A DNA stretch of 64,000 nt from Bacteroidia bacterium (GTDB lineage Bacteria > Bacteroidota > Bacteroidia > J057), in assembly GCA_030430575.1 (NCBI GenBank), contig JAUIKF010000015.1:62001-126000 (forward strand). The letters are read 5' to 3'. The position numbers were made by a program, and so were the translations under genes. Within the stretch, counting starts at the first letter, position 1. Each line of letters begins with the position of its first letter. Positions 1 through 8,143 of the stretch are shown one piece after another. The notes under the pieces are model-generated. The model saw only the letters and a list, made by a program, of their open reading frames with translations, did no database searches and was not told where the DNA came from.

Positions 1-971
1 TTGCCACTCAGAAAAGCAATCGCTTTCCCTTTAGTATGCACTGTACCCTTGCTATTGATATTGATGGAAGCGGACAACAGCGAGTTAAACGCGCCCCAGC
101 CAGAAAGCCCCGTTCCTGCAGTATTTACCCCTAATTTCAGCACACCATGGGTTCCATTAGGCATCACAGCGTAAAGCGCTAGGCTGTCTTGGCTTTTTAA
201 CATCTCCATAGATAAGGCACGATCAATATCCAGGACCCAACGCTTCTTCTCGGAGACGGTATTGCCAGATTCCTTCAACAACATGATCTGCACTTCGGGG
301 TTGCCCGCGACAGTCATATTGACAAATAGCAAGAGGCCCGAATCTGCTAATGCGAGGTTATTGACGGGTGGGGCAAGGTTACTTTGGCTGCGATAAGCAT
401 AATGGCGTGTCCACTGGACCTGGTCATTCTTACTGACCTTGACGAGCACCGTCCGCGGATTCCCTGCTGGACTTGGCATCAAGGCCGAAAACACATAGCC
501 GCTGTCAGGCATCAGTTGCAAGCCCGTAAGCGTGCCGCCCTTGAGGTCTGCGGTCAAAAAACGACGGGCAGAAATTAAATTTCCCTGAGGATCTACTTTC
601 CCAAAAATGATAGAAGAACTATCTGCATGAGGAGCACCAGTGGAATTTACTTTGCCCCATGAATTTCCCCCAAAAAGGTATCCTTGCCCACCCGGAAGCG
701 GCCTGACAAAGTGAATCACGTCGTGTCTGGCGTAGTTGAAGGCTGCATGGAATAGGACCTTACCGCTGGTATCCAGTTTGGTGAGGTGGAAATCTCTCTC
801 AGTAGCATTTTCCTGATAAGTGCCTGCGACAATGAAATCATTTCCATCCCATTCGATGTCGGCAGAAGTGATGGCCTGATTGTATCGTTTGACAAAAACA
901 GACTGGCCTGAACTGAACAAGGGCAGTATCAGCGCCAAAATAAAAATGGAGGGGTAAAAAGTTCGTTTCAT
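1..971 (-). CDS. Secreted protein of unknown function, 3' end missing
   Basis: The minus-strand frame begins with ATG at 971 and stays open to the window edge, giving about 323 residues without a stop. It starts with a clear signal peptide (MKRTFYPSIFILALILPLFS, cleavage probably after SGQ). The mature part is rich in short blocks such as DFIVAGTY, GYLFGGNSWG and GYVFSAL that recur at intervals, as in propeller-like or delta-60-like secreted Bacteroidota proteins, but I cannot assign a family. A T9SS sorting domain may lie in the missing C-terminus; that is only inference. It is transcribed divergently from the gene at 1267. Confidence 0.75.
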   Translation of the reverse strand, partial: MKRTFYPSIFILALILPLFSSGQSVFVKRYNQAITSADIEWDGNDFIVAGTYQENATERDFHLTKLDTSGKVLFHAAFNYARHDVIHFVRPLPGGQGYLFGGNSWGKVNSTGAPHADSSSIIFGKVDPQGNLISARRFLTADLKGGTLTGLQLMPDSGYVFSALMPSPAGNPRTVLVKVSKNDQVQWTRHYAYRSQSNLAPPVNNLALADSGLLLFVNMTVAGNPEVQIMLLKESGNTVSEKKRWVLDIDRALSMEMLKSQDSLALYAVMPNGTHGVLKLGVNTAGTGLSGWGAFNSLLSASININSKGTVHTKGKAIAFLSG

Positions 972-1064
972 GACCTTGGAGTTAGCTCTATACAAATCTT
1001 ACCAAAGTGATGGAGAATGCGAAATACAAAATTGCGGTTTTATCGGGGGGATTTTTGAATTGAC

Positions 1065-1100
1065 GACACATAACAGGTTTTCTTCATCCTGTTATGTGTC
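1065..1100. repeat. 13-bp perfect inverted repeat
   Basis: The arms GACACATAACAGG (1065-1077) and its exact complement (1088-1100) are separated by 10 bp. It lies between two divergent genes, so it is not an obvious terminator. It shares the core TAACAG/CTGTTA with the next hairpin at 1161. Confidence 0.7.
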
Positions 1101-1160
1101 CAAGAATCCCCATAAGTGTTATTCATAAGTTATTGGCAAAAATAGGTGACATCGTGCATG

Positions 1161-1196
1161 AATACCTAACAGATTGAGGAAAATCTGTTAGGTATT
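1161..1196. repeat. 15-bp perfect inverted repeat
   Basis: The arms AATACCTAACAGATT (1161-1175) and complement (1182-1196) enclose a 6-base loop. It sits about 70 bp upstream of the ATG at 1267. It could be an operator, a 5' leader hairpin or a repeat element; the sequence does not decide. Confidence 0.65.
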
Positions 1197-1266
1197 GTAG
1201 GAGTTGTTTTGAAAAAGAGGCACATTTAATTCCCATATTTATCGGAAAGGTTTTATCTTAACTCCT

Positions 1267-2697
1267 ATGCACAAAAGCAAACCCCTCAGCATCTTACGCA
1301 CCCTCTCTACTTGGGAACGAAAAAACCTGGAAGAATACCTGCATTCGCCGTTTTTTAACAAAAACCAACGCATAATCGACTTCTGGGACTTGATCAAGCC
1401 GTATGCCCCCGGTTTTGACCAGGAGGATTTGGCGATGGAACGGGTATTTGGGGCAATGTTTCCAGGCGAAGATTATGACCATCAGAAGCTCCGCTACCTG
1501 ATGACGGACTTCACACGATTGTGTGAAGGGTTTTTGGCTTACAAAGTATGGGAAGCCGATCCTATCGATCACGGGCTGTACTTGCAGCGCGCCTATCAAG
1601 AGCGAGAGATTGTCAAGCCCTTTTTAGAGAAAAAACGCAAGCTTTTTCAACAAATCGATAAGCTAGACGGAAAGTCTCACCTCATCTACAATGATAAATT
1701 TCGCTACGCCGAGATGAGTTATTATGGGGAGTATGAATTGGCGATAGGCAAAAATCCTGCGGACCATATCAGCGAGGTGATGAACGCGTTGGATGAGCTT
1801 TTTTTGGTGAAAAAACTACGCTACAGTTGCGAACTCATCAACCAGTCCAATGTCCTCAATAAGCACTATGAGTTTTTCCTCACACAGGAACTGATGGACC
1901 ACATGGCGGCACATCCTGACTTTGGCAGTGACTTGGCACGGCTGTATTATCAAGCCTTGCTGACCTTGCAGGAAGACAGCGAGGAGGCGCATTTTTTTAC
2001 CCTGAAACAAATGCTTTATAAGGCGCTGGGGAATATTGACCTCGATGACCTCAGCGACTTATATACTTGCGCATTGAATTATAGCATCAAGCAGCTGAAT
2101 ACGGGAAACCAGAAGTTTGTTAGAGAATCATTTGAACTCTACAAAGTGCTGATGGAAAACAGAATCATATTTGTAAAGGGGGAACTCCCCCTCCAGCATT
2201 TCAAAAATATGATCGCCCTTGGGGTACGGGAAAAAGAATACGAATGGACAGAGGCATTTATCAATGACTTCAAGCAATTCTTGCCCCCCGATGAGGCCGA
2301 AAATGCCTTCACCTATAATATGGCCTATTTGCAAGAAGCAAAAGGGAATTATGGGCAAGTAAAACGCCTCTTGCGCACCGTGGAATACCCTGATGTATTC
2401 TATCAATTAGGCTCCCGCGCCATTCTGATCAGGACTTACTATGAGCTAGAAGATTACGAAAGCCTTTCCTACCTCCTCGATAGCTTCCGCATGTACTTGC
2501 GTCGCAACAAGGCCTTGTCCGATTATCAGCGTAAGCTTTACCTGAACCTGGACCGCATCATGCGCGCACTGGTACGCTATCAGCAGGGCGCACGCATCAC
2601 AGCGAAGGAGATCGCTGCGTTGCTGGAAAAGCACCCTGATGTGGCCGCCAGGCATTGGTTGAAGGAGAAGGTGGCGGCGATAAGGGAAGGGTTCTAG
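1267..2697 (+). CDS. Unknown 476-residue helical protein
   Basis: I do not recognise a named family. The protein has no signal peptide or membrane segment and is rich in Leu, Glu, Lys, Tyr and aromatic residues in a pattern of amphipathic helices (for example LSTWERKNLEEYLHSPFF near the N-terminus). That suggests an all-helical, TPR-like cytoplasmic repeat fold. The start is ATG at 1267. The stop TAG (2695-2697) lies in a GGTTCTAG motif that continues into the downstream hairpin. It is followed by a gene with its own predicted promoter, so it is probably monocistronic. Confidence 0.8.
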   Translation: MHKSKPLSILRTLSTWERKNLEEYLHSPFFNKNQRIIDFWDLIKPYAPGFDQEDLAMERVFGAMFPGEDYDHQKLRYLMTDFTRLCEGFLAYKVWEADPIDHGLYLQRAYQEREIVKPFLEKKRKLFQQIDKLDGKSHLIYNDKFRYAEMSYYGEYELAIGKNPADHISEVMNALDELFLVKKLRYSCELINQSNVLNKHYEFFLTQELMDHMAAHPDFGSDLARLYYQALLTLQEDSEEAHFFTLKQMLYKALGNIDLDDLSDLYTCALNYSIKQLNTGNQKFVRESFELYKVLMENRIIFVKGELPLQHFKNMIALGVREKEYEWTEAFINDFKQFLPPDEAENAFTYNMAYLQEAKGNYGQVKRLLRTVEYPDVFYQLGSRAILIRTYYELEDYESLSYLLDSFRMYLRRNKALSDYQRKLYLNLDRIMRALVRYQQGARITAKEIAALLEKHPDVAARHWLKEKVAAIREGF

Positions 2698-2699
2698 GT

Positions 2700-2743
2700 T
2701 TTAGGTTCTATGTTCTAGGTAAAAAAACACCATAGAACCTAAA
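2700..2743 (+). terminator. Stem-loop downstream of the 1267 gene
   Basis: A 13-bp perfect stem pairs TTTAGGTTCTATG (2700-2712) with 2731-2743, with an 18-base A-rich loop. It lacks a clear U tract, so termination is likely but not certain. The GGTTCTATGTTCT motif recurs twice in tandem near 14943-14970, so this is also a dispersed repeat. Confidence 0.5.
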
Positions 2744-2768
2744 TCTTAAAACTTAGAACGTAGAACTC

Positions 2769-2798
2769 TTCACCCTTTCAGGGTAATCCTTATTTTTG
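2769..2798 (+). promoter_or_regulatory. Candidate Bacteroidota promoter
   Basis: TTC (2769-2771), a 19-base spacer and TATTTTTG (2791-2798) resemble the Bacteroidota consensus TTTG-N19-TAnnTTTG. It ends only 6 bp before the ATG at 2805, which would give a very short or absent leader. Confidence 0.4.
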
Positions 2799-2804
2799 TC
2801 CCCT

Positions 2805-4070
2805 ATGAAACACTTTACGCTTATTCTTCTATGTCTACTTTGGGGGCAAAATGCCTTGAAGGGCCAGGCTCAAACCGAGAAGGTTCTATTTGTGGGTAAT
2901 AGCTATACCGGAGTGAACAACCTCCCTCAGCTCGTGAAAGATGCTGCGCTTTCGGTAGGTGATACCCTCCTCTACGATGCCCATACACCAGGCGGCAATC
3001 GCCTGTTTCAACACGCCGCTAATCCTGTGGTGATGCAAAAGATTTTTGCGGATACTTGGGACCATGTCGTGCTCCAATGCCAAAGCCAGGAGGCTGCTTT
3101 TCCCATCCAGCAAGTCCAGATGGACGTATTTCCCGCTGCAAAGACGCTTTGCGATACCATGCGGGTCAATGAACCGTGTACGCGCCCGATCTTCTATATG
3201 ACCTGGGGCCGTAAAAATGGCGACCAGCCCAATTGCCCCTTTTTCCCTCCCCTTTGTACCTACGAAGGCATGGACAGCTTGCTCAACCTTCGGTACCGAA
3301 TCATGGCCGAGGACAATGATGCCTTTGTGTCGCCTGTAGGCGCCGTATGGCACTACATCAGGGACAACTATCCACATATCGAGCTGTATCAGCCAGATGA
3401 ATCTCACCCGTCGCAGGCAGGGTCCTATGCAGCGGCGTGTACGTTTTATTCCATTATTTTTGAAAAAGACCCCACCGCGATCACCTATCAATATACCCTG
3501 GCAGATAGCATTGCAGACCAGATCAGGGCAGCTGCTAAAGCAGTCGCTTTTGATAGCTTGATGAAATGGAATGTGGGAAAATACCGACCGATAGCAGACT
3601 TCACCATTGTACAAACCGCAGACACTTTCCAGTTCCAACAGCAAGCCATCAATGCGGGGAGCTATCATTGGGATTTTGGGGATAGCACAACTTCTACCGA
3701 CCCTTCGCCTGTACACATTTTCCAACAAGGAGGCACCTATACCATCACTTTGGTCGTCGAATCTTGTGGACAGTTTGATACCCTATCTCAATCTGTCAAC
3801 TTCACACCTACGGCGCTAGACGAATCAATCATTTTGCCCAACATCATACTATTTCCTAATCCGATGGGCGATTCTTTCTCCCTCGAAGTGCCAGGTACCC
3901 ATCGCATCAAAGACTTGGTGGTTTTTGATACCCAAGGGAAGAAAATAGGGCATTTGGAACTCGGAGGAAATCAGCAGGTAGATGCTTCGGACTTGCAGCA
4001 AGGCGTCTATTTACTGGAAATTCAGTTTGACAATGGGCAGCGAGTGGTGAGGAAGGTATGGAAACAATAA
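2805..4070 (+). CDS. Secreted SGNH/DUF4886-like hydrolase with PKD and T9SS sorting domains
   Basis: About 421 residues. I chose ATG 2805 over the TTG at 2796 because it begins a normal signal peptide (MKHFTLILLCLLWG, cleavage near QAQ). The block-I motif GNSYT (residues 31-35) and the late DESHPSQAG block (about residue 203) supply the Ser and the Asp/His expected of SGNH esterase-like enzymes; the DUF4886 group shows this layout. A PKD-like domain follows (YHWDFGDSTTS, roughly 265-340), then a type-A T9SS sorting domain (LFPNPMGDSFSLEV to RKVWKQ). It is probably exported across the outer membrane and cleaved or attached there. Its substrate cannot be read from sequence. Confidence 0.82.
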   Translation: MKHFTLILLCLLWGQNALKGQAQTEKVLFVGNSYTGVNNLPQLVKDAALSVGDTLLYDAHTPGGNRLFQHAANPVVMQKIFADTWDHVVLQCQSQEAAFPIQQVQMDVFPAAKTLCDTMRVNEPCTRPIFYMTWGRKNGDQPNCPFFPPLCTYEGMDSLLNLRYRIMAEDNDAFVSPVGAVWHYIRDNYPHIELYQPDESHPSQAGSYAAACTFYSIIFEKDPTAITYQYTLADSIADQIRAAAKAVAFDSLMKWNVGKYRPIADFTIVQTADTFQFQQQAINAGSYHWDFGDSTTSTDPSPVHIFQQGGTYTITLVVESCGQFDTLSQSVNFTPTALDESIILPNIILFPNPMGDSFSLEVPGTHRIKDLVVFDTQGKKIGHLELGGNQQVDASDLQQGVYLLEIQFDNGQRVVRKVWKQ

Positions 4071-4087
4071 GTTTTTTGTACAATTCA

Positions 4088-4236
4088 CCACGGATTACAC
4101 AGATTAAGGAATGAATAAAAATTAAAATGAAAGTTAAAATCAAAGTATGAACTGATTTTCAGTGAGTTATAGATGAATAACTGAAGAGTTATTTTTTCTT
4201 CATTCCTAAAGAAAAAAAATATGTGGGAATCTGTGT
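4088..4236. repeat. CACGGATTACACAG-type repeat and AT-rich hairpin
   Basis: The gap between the hydrolase and the PIPSG operon starts with CCACGGATTACACAGATT (4088-4105), a dispersed motif found at four other sites in the window. ACACAGATT near 4095 is complementary to AATCTGTGT near 4228, and GGAATGA/TCATTCC also pair, so the whole stretch can form a long imperfect hairpin. Confidence 0.55.
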
Positions 4237-4313
4237 TTTTTTCAAAAGCGCTAATGTAACTCATCGTTGATTTTGACTTTTGAGGGGTGGGGAAAAGGTG
4301 GGAAATTGGCTGT

Positions 4314-4793
4314 ATGAAAATAATTATGAACAATCGCCAGAATAGTGGACTCAAGCACTTTGCCATCTTCCTTTTATTTATTCTGATAACCTCCTCAAGC
4401 CTGCTCGCTCAAACAGGTACCCTCAAAGGCACCGTAAAAGATCTGGATGGCGAAATAGTTGCCTATGCGACCGTCTTGGTTTTCCAGGGAGATGCATTTG
4501 TCGATGGGGCAAGGGCAGACGAGGAAGGGACTTTTCAGATAGATTCACTATCACCGGGAGCCTATGTAGTGAGTGTGAGATTTTTTTCAAATGACCATAG
4601 GGTTGAACCCGTGCAAATTGAACCAGGAGAAACGACTACCCTGGCTGTGAAAATGGATACATATGACCCCATAGACTGTGGGTTTGAAGTGTATTGGTAT
4701 CCAGATTTATACGAGGTAGACCCCATCCCTTCTGGAGCTGTCTATCGGCGCGGCAATCATTATTGGCATGCTGCTTATATTCCTCAACGATGA
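4314..4793 (+). CDS. PIPSG-box secreted protein 1 (one regulatory-like domain)
   Basis: About 159 residues. Start taken at ATG 4314; ATG 4326 is the alternative. A signal peptide (FAIFLLFILITSSSLLAQ) precedes one carboxypeptidase-regulatory-like beta-sandwich domain with the block TGTLKGTVKDLDGE and YATVLVF...GARADEEG. The C-terminus ends with DPIPSGAVY and a short aromatic tail (WHAAYIP). There is no T9SS sorting domain and no TonB-receptor or peptidase domain, which is where such domains are normally found. It is the first of four tandem paralogues with gaps of 4, 14 and 4 bp, presumably one operon. The function is unknown; a periplasmic or surface structural or binding role is plausible. 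Confidence 0.8.
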   Translation: MKIIMNNRQNSGLKHFAIFLLFILITSSSLLAQTGTLKGTVKDLDGEIVAYATVLVFQGDAFVDGARADEEGTFQIDSLSPGAYVVSVRFFSNDHRVEPVQIEPGETTTLAVKMDTYDPIDCGFEVYWYPDLYEVDPIPSGAVYRRGNHYWHAAYIPQR

Positions 4794-4797
4794 GCTT

Positions 4798-5799
4798 ATG
4801 AAATCTGGTTCTCTGACAAATTCCGTGGGAAGCTTGTCGCTTCTGGCAAAAACATCCCCGATCACACAAAGCCTCAACCCCTTCAAAGGGGTTTTCGCGC
4901 GAACTGGGGCTTGTGGGAAGTCCTCTTTGAAGAGGGAGCCTGTCCTGAGCACCGTCGAAGGGGGGCCTGTGGGGTTCAGGAGATGTTTCAGGCCCAAAGT
5001 GGAAGCTCCACTAAAATTGTCAGAGAACCTGCAATCCTTGACGTATGTATGCTGCTTGATGTTATGGGTCACTACCCTTTCAGCCCAGAAAGGAAGTTTA
5101 ATCGGGACTGTTTTAGACGAAAATGGCACAGCTATTCCTTTTGCGACGGTTTTGGTGTATGAAGGGGAAATGTTTGTGAATGGTGCAAGGGCGGATGAGA
5201 AAGGCCAATATGTGATAGATTCTTTGGAAGCAAAAAGCTACGCTATTGTCGTAAAATCCCACTATGCGGAGACACGGATAGAAAACATTCAAGTGGAACC
5301 TCGAAAAACAATTTTGTTAGACTTGAAGCTTGACTTGTCAGGTGTTTTTTATCAAGATGAAGTTGAAATAAAGATGCAAAGTGTTTATGACATGATGGTT
5401 GCCCAAGGCTTTTTTTCTGACCAATTTGGTAGCCTGACAGGAACTATAGTTGATGAGGACAGTATTCCCCTAGGTTATGTGACCGTTTTGGTTTATGATG
5501 GGGATCAATTTATAACAGGAACGAGGGCAGATGAGGAAGGAAAATTTAGGGTGGATTCTATCTTTACAGGAAGATATAGAGTGGAGGTGAAATATTTGAC
5601 TCAGGTAAAGGAGTTTGTTGGGGTCAACATATCCCCAAATAAAATGACTGTTTTGGAGGTGAAAATAAAGAACCTGCCTGGCCATCCAATGGACACACCT
5701 CTTTACATTCATCCTCCCTATGTTGAAGAACCTATTCCCTCTGGAGCGATTTATGATGGAGGGGATTTTCGTTGGAATCCCTATTATAGACATTGGTAG
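4798..5799 (+). CDS. PIPSG-box secreted protein 2 (two domains, repeat-derived leader)
   Basis: 333 residues from ATG 4798, 4 bp after gene 1. Two regulatory-like domains (KGSLIGTVLDENG and GSLTGTIVDEDS blocks) are followed by EEPIPSGAIY and an aromatic tail. The leader is odd: MKS is followed by about 75 residues encoded by an inverted-repeat element (4806-5030) before the hydrophobic segment LTYVCCLMLWVTTLSAQ. Removing exactly 225 bp restores MKSQSLTYVCCLMLW in frame, very like the leader of gene 3 (MKSLIYMLSLLFSL). Whether the long leader still works, or translation starts downstream of the insertion, cannot be told. Confidence 0.75.
   Translation: MKSGSLTNSVGSLSLLAKTSPITQSLNPFKGVFARTGACGKSSLKREPVLSTVEGGPVGFRRCFRPKVEAPLKLSENLQSLTYVCCLMLWVTTLSAQKGSLIGTVLDENGTAIPFATVLVYEGEMFVNGARADEKGQYVIDSLEAKSYAIVVKSHYAETRIENIQVEPRKTILLDLKLDLSGVFYQDEVEIKMQSVYDMMVAQGFFSDQFGSLTGTIVDEDSIPLGYVTVLVYDGDQFITGTRADEEGKFRVDSIFTGRYRVEVKYLTQVKEFVGVNISPNKMTVLEVKIKNLPGHPMDTPLYIHPPYVEEPIPSGAIYDGGDFRWNPYYRHW
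4806..5030. mobile_element. MITE-like element with 13-bp terminal inverted repeats
   Basis: The ends GGTTCTCTGACAA (4807-4819) and TTGTCAGAGAACC (5017-5029) are perfect complements, and similarity continues inwards (GTGGGAAGC against GTGGAGCTTCCAC). Inside are a near-palindrome CCCCTTCAAAGGGG and a copy of the dispersed CCTGAGC...GTCGAAGGG repeat (4944-4961). The element is open in the host reading frame. No transposase is present and no clear target duplication is visible. One end of the same sequence recurs at 34849-34861, in front of another secreted-protein gene. Confidence 0.6.
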
Positions 5800-5813
5800 T
5801 TAAAGGAATGCTT

Positions 5814-6611
5814 ATGAAATCATTGATATACATGCTTTCGCTGCTCTTTAGCCTAGTTTCTGTCCAGGCGCAGACGGGCAGTCTGAAAGGGATTGTGGTG
5901 GATGGAAAAGGCAAACCAGTTGCCTTTTCGACGGTTTTGATCTATGAAGAAGGTGAGTTTGTAAATGGAGCGAGGGCGAATGAAAAGGGTGAGTTTTTGA
6001 CTCCACTGATTGAGACTGGGAATTATGTGGTGATGGTCAAATTTTGTAATGCTGAGACAACCATCGAAGATATTCGTGTCGCACCCAATACGACAAAACT
6101 ACTGGAGATTGTTCTAGACTTGAGTGGGAATGAGATAGATTTCATTATTGATTCCCGTTACTACCCCATAAAAGATGGACGATTCATCCAAAATATAGAT
6201 ACAACTACCATTCCTCGCGATGGAACACTGAAGGGTACTGTTCTGGATCAAAAAGGCCAGCCAGTTGCCTATGCGACAGTTTTGGTCTATCAGGAGGATG
6301 AATGGGTAAATGGTGCAAGGACGGATGAGGAGGGGGAATTTAGGGTAGAACCATTGGTAGCGGGGAATTATGTGGTGAAGTTGAAATACATTCGTTATGA
6401 GTTAGTCCTTACGGGCGTCATAATTACAGCAGGAGAAATCAAGACGCTGGATTTGACTTTGGAGGTAGAAAATGAAAATGTGGAGGAGGTAGTTATCCAG
6501 ACGATGACTTTCCCCGTTCTGGATAAAGACCCCATTCCCTCAGGCGCTACTTATAACCAATTTGACAAAAACCTTTGGCACCCAGCTTATATTCCTGGTC
6601 GCCAGAAATAA
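5814..6611 (+). CDS. PIPSG-box secreted protein 3 (two domains)
   Basis: 265 residues. Start chosen at ATG 5814 (MKSLIYMLSLLFSLVSVQAQ) because it gives a compact signal peptide; ATG 5808 is also possible. Two regulatory-like domains each carry the GxLKGxVxDxxGxPVAxxTVLxY block followed by VNGAR(A/T)(N/D)E. The C-terminus has DPIPSGATY and WHPAYIPGRQK, closely matching gene 1. The two internal domains resemble the domains of the neighbours as much as each other, which suggests duplication within the cluster. Confidence 0.8.
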   Translation: MKSLIYMLSLLFSLVSVQAQTGSLKGIVVDGKGKPVAFSTVLIYEEGEFVNGARANEKGEFLTPLIETGNYVVMVKFCNAETTIEDIRVAPNTTKLLEIVLDLSGNEIDFIIDSRYYPIKDGRFIQNIDTTTIPRDGTLKGTVLDQKGQPVAYATVLVYQEDEWVNGARTDEEGEFRVEPLVAGNYVVKLKYIRYELVLTGVIITAGEIKTLDLTLEVENENVEEVVIQTMTFPVLDKDPIPSGATYNQFDKNLWHPAYIPGRQK

Positions 6612-6615
6612 TGGG

Positions 6616-7140
6616 ATGAGATTAATTATTTACATGCTTTTGTTGCTCTTCAACATAGCTTCTGCATCTGCCCAAACCGGCAGCCTAAAAGGCACTGTGT
6701 TGGATAATGATGGGGAATTACTCGCTTACGCTACCATAATTATCTTTGATGGAGAATTAGCTATTTCAACCACAAAAACAGATACCAATGGAATCTTTAA
6801 TATAGCTTCTATTGACCCTGGTACATATTGGATTAGAGTGATTTATATAGTAAGTGAAGCTGCTATGCTTAATATTCAGGTATCTAGGGGTGATATGAGT
6901 GAAATTATTATTCGCATGATTACCGAAGGTGAAGGCATGTACCCTGAAATAAATGTATTTGAGGCAGTATATGCATTTAATAAAGCTCCCATCCCTTCTG
7001 GGAGTGTAATGTTCATGGACCGCAATACGTCCTATGCTCCTTATTCAGGCCCTATCATAGATCGGGACTCTTTTATACAAAAAGAGAATCGAAGATTCTA
7101 TAGAAAAATGCGAGAAAGAGCTAGGCAAAAGAATCAATAA
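6616..7140 (+). CDS. PIPSG-box secreted protein 4 (one domain, divergent tail)
   Basis: 174 residues from ATG 6616, 4 bp after gene 3. A signal peptide (LIIYMLLLLFNIASASAQ) precedes one regulatory-like domain (TGSLKGTVLDNDGE). The box is APIPSGSVM, and the tail is longer and basic (RRFYRKMRERARQKNQ) instead of the short aromatic end of the others. This is the most divergent member, and the stretch is visibly AT-richer than the housekeeping genes nearby. Confidence 0.78.
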   Translation: MRLIIYMLLLLFNIASASAQTGSLKGTVLDNDGELLAYATIIIFDGELAISTTKTDTNGIFNIASIDPGTYWIRVIYIVSEAAMLNIQVSRGDMSEIIIRMITEGEGMYPEINVFEAVYAFNKAPIPSGSVMFMDRNTSYAPYSGPIIDRDSFIQKENRRFYRKMRERARQKNQ

Positions 7141-7167
7141 TCATTCAATCAATCATCCATAATCCTC

Positions 7168-7572
7168 TTGACACGCGTCCAACAAAGCTTTGATAACCAG
7201 CCTTTCATGCACTATATCGGTGCAAGGCTCGGCAAGGTAGAACCTGGCTACGTGGAGATCATATTACCCTACAAACCCGAACTCACCCAACAGCATGGCT
7301 TCTTCCATGGGGGCATCGTCGCGACCCTCGCCGACAATGCCGGCGGCTTTGCCGGCTTCTCCCTCATGTCCCCAGATGAGCAGCCGCTCAGCATGGAGTT
7401 CAAGATCAATCTGATCAACAAAGCTGAAGGCGACGCCCTCATCGCCCGTGCCAAAGTCCTCAAAAACGGACGACGGATCAAGGTCTGTCAGGTGGATATA
7501 TTCTGCGTGAAAAATGACGCAGAATATCAATGCGCCGTGGCATTGGTATCCGTGATCGCGACGACATTGTAG
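7168..7572 (+). CDS. PaaI-family hotdog thioesterase
   Basis: 134 residues. It matches the PaaI/YbgC-type hotdog fold: HGFFHGGIVATLADNAGGFA holds the conserved HGG and the Asp of the active-site helix, followed by EFKINLINKAEGD. It probably hydrolyses acyl-CoA thioesters in the cytoplasm; the acyl group is unknown. No in-frame ATG exists after the upstream stop, so TTG 7168 is taken as the start. The stop TAG (7570-7572) lies inside a perfect palindromic repeat. It converges with the YkgJ-type gene. Confidence 0.85.
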   Translation: MTRVQQSFDNQPFMHYIGARLGKVEPGYVEIILPYKPELTQQHGFFHGGIVATLADNAGGFAGFSLMSPDEQPLSMEFKINLINKAEGDALIARAKVLKNGRRIKVCQVDIFCVKNDAEYQCAVALVSVIATTL

Positions 7573-7599
7573 AGACGTTGCACTGCAACGTCTCTACAA
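7567..7599. repeat. 16-bp-arm palindrome TTGTAGAGACGTTGCA
   Basis: The arms 7567-7582 and 7584-7599 are perfectly complementary around one base. From memory, similar GTAGAGACGTTGCA palindromes occur dispersed in cyanobacteria and Bacteroidota. It covers the stop codon of the thioesterase gene and could be a bidirectional terminator for the convergent pair. Confidence 0.75.
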
Positions 7600-7610
7600 C
7601 GGCGTCGCAA

Positions 7611-8105
7611 TTAAATCACGGGATTTTCCATCCGTTTCAAAATATGAAACACCGCAGGACAATACTGCGCATTCGTCGCATGCAGCCGCAGGTGCTGCGA
7701 GAAGGTGGACTGGTCCGTGTGTGGATATTCGCGGCAGGCGCGGGGGCGGTGCTCATAGATCAGACAAGCGTGATCGGGTAGGAGGAATGGACAAGGTGTC
7801 GTCTTCATCACCATATCTCCATCTTCATCCATCCGCAAATATTCGGACTCAAATTGCCCTACCTTCATGCCCAGGTGCTTCGCAATGCGGTTGATGTCCG
7901 TGCGGTTGAGCATGGGCGGAATGCTGGTGCAACAATTGGCGCAGTCCAGGCAATTGATTTCGGAGAAAACTTCTTCGTGCAGGTCATTGGCCTGCTCGTC
8001 GAGCTTCTTGCCCTTCTGCCGCTTCAAGCGCGCGACTTGCTTCTTTTGGGCTTTTTTCTCCTGTGCGCGCTGGCGCTGCCATTGTTCGATGAGGGGGGAA
8101 ATCAA
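7611..8105 (-). CDS. YkgJ-family cysteine-cluster (Zn/Fe-chelating) protein
   Basis: 164 residues. The cluster CLDCANCC, the later CPFL and YEHRPRACREYPHTD, and a final C-P are the conserved Cys pattern of the YkgJ/CxxCxxCC family, thought to bind zinc or an iron-sulphur cluster. The N-terminus is a charged Lys/Gln-rich helix. The start is uncertain: only TTG (8105) and other non-ATG codons are in frame, and upstream sequence is a low-complexity AAAATG-like repeat. Cytoplasmic; biological role unknown. Confidence 0.85.
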   Translation of the reverse strand: MISPLIEQWQRQRAQEKKAQKKQVARLKRQKGKKLDEQANDLHEEVFSEINCLDCANCCTSIPPMLNRTDINRIAKHLGMKVGQFESEYLRMDEDGDMVMKTTPCPFLLPDHACLIYEHRPRACREYPHTDQSTFSQHLRLHATNAQYCPAVFHILKRMENPVI

Positions 8106-8143
8106 AATGAAAATGAAAATGAAAGTTAAAATGAAAATGAAGA

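Noticed and set aside
2886-3728. 280-codon open frame opposite the SGNH-like hydrolase
   Set aside because: Antisense to a protein with signal peptide, catalytic motifs and sorting domain.
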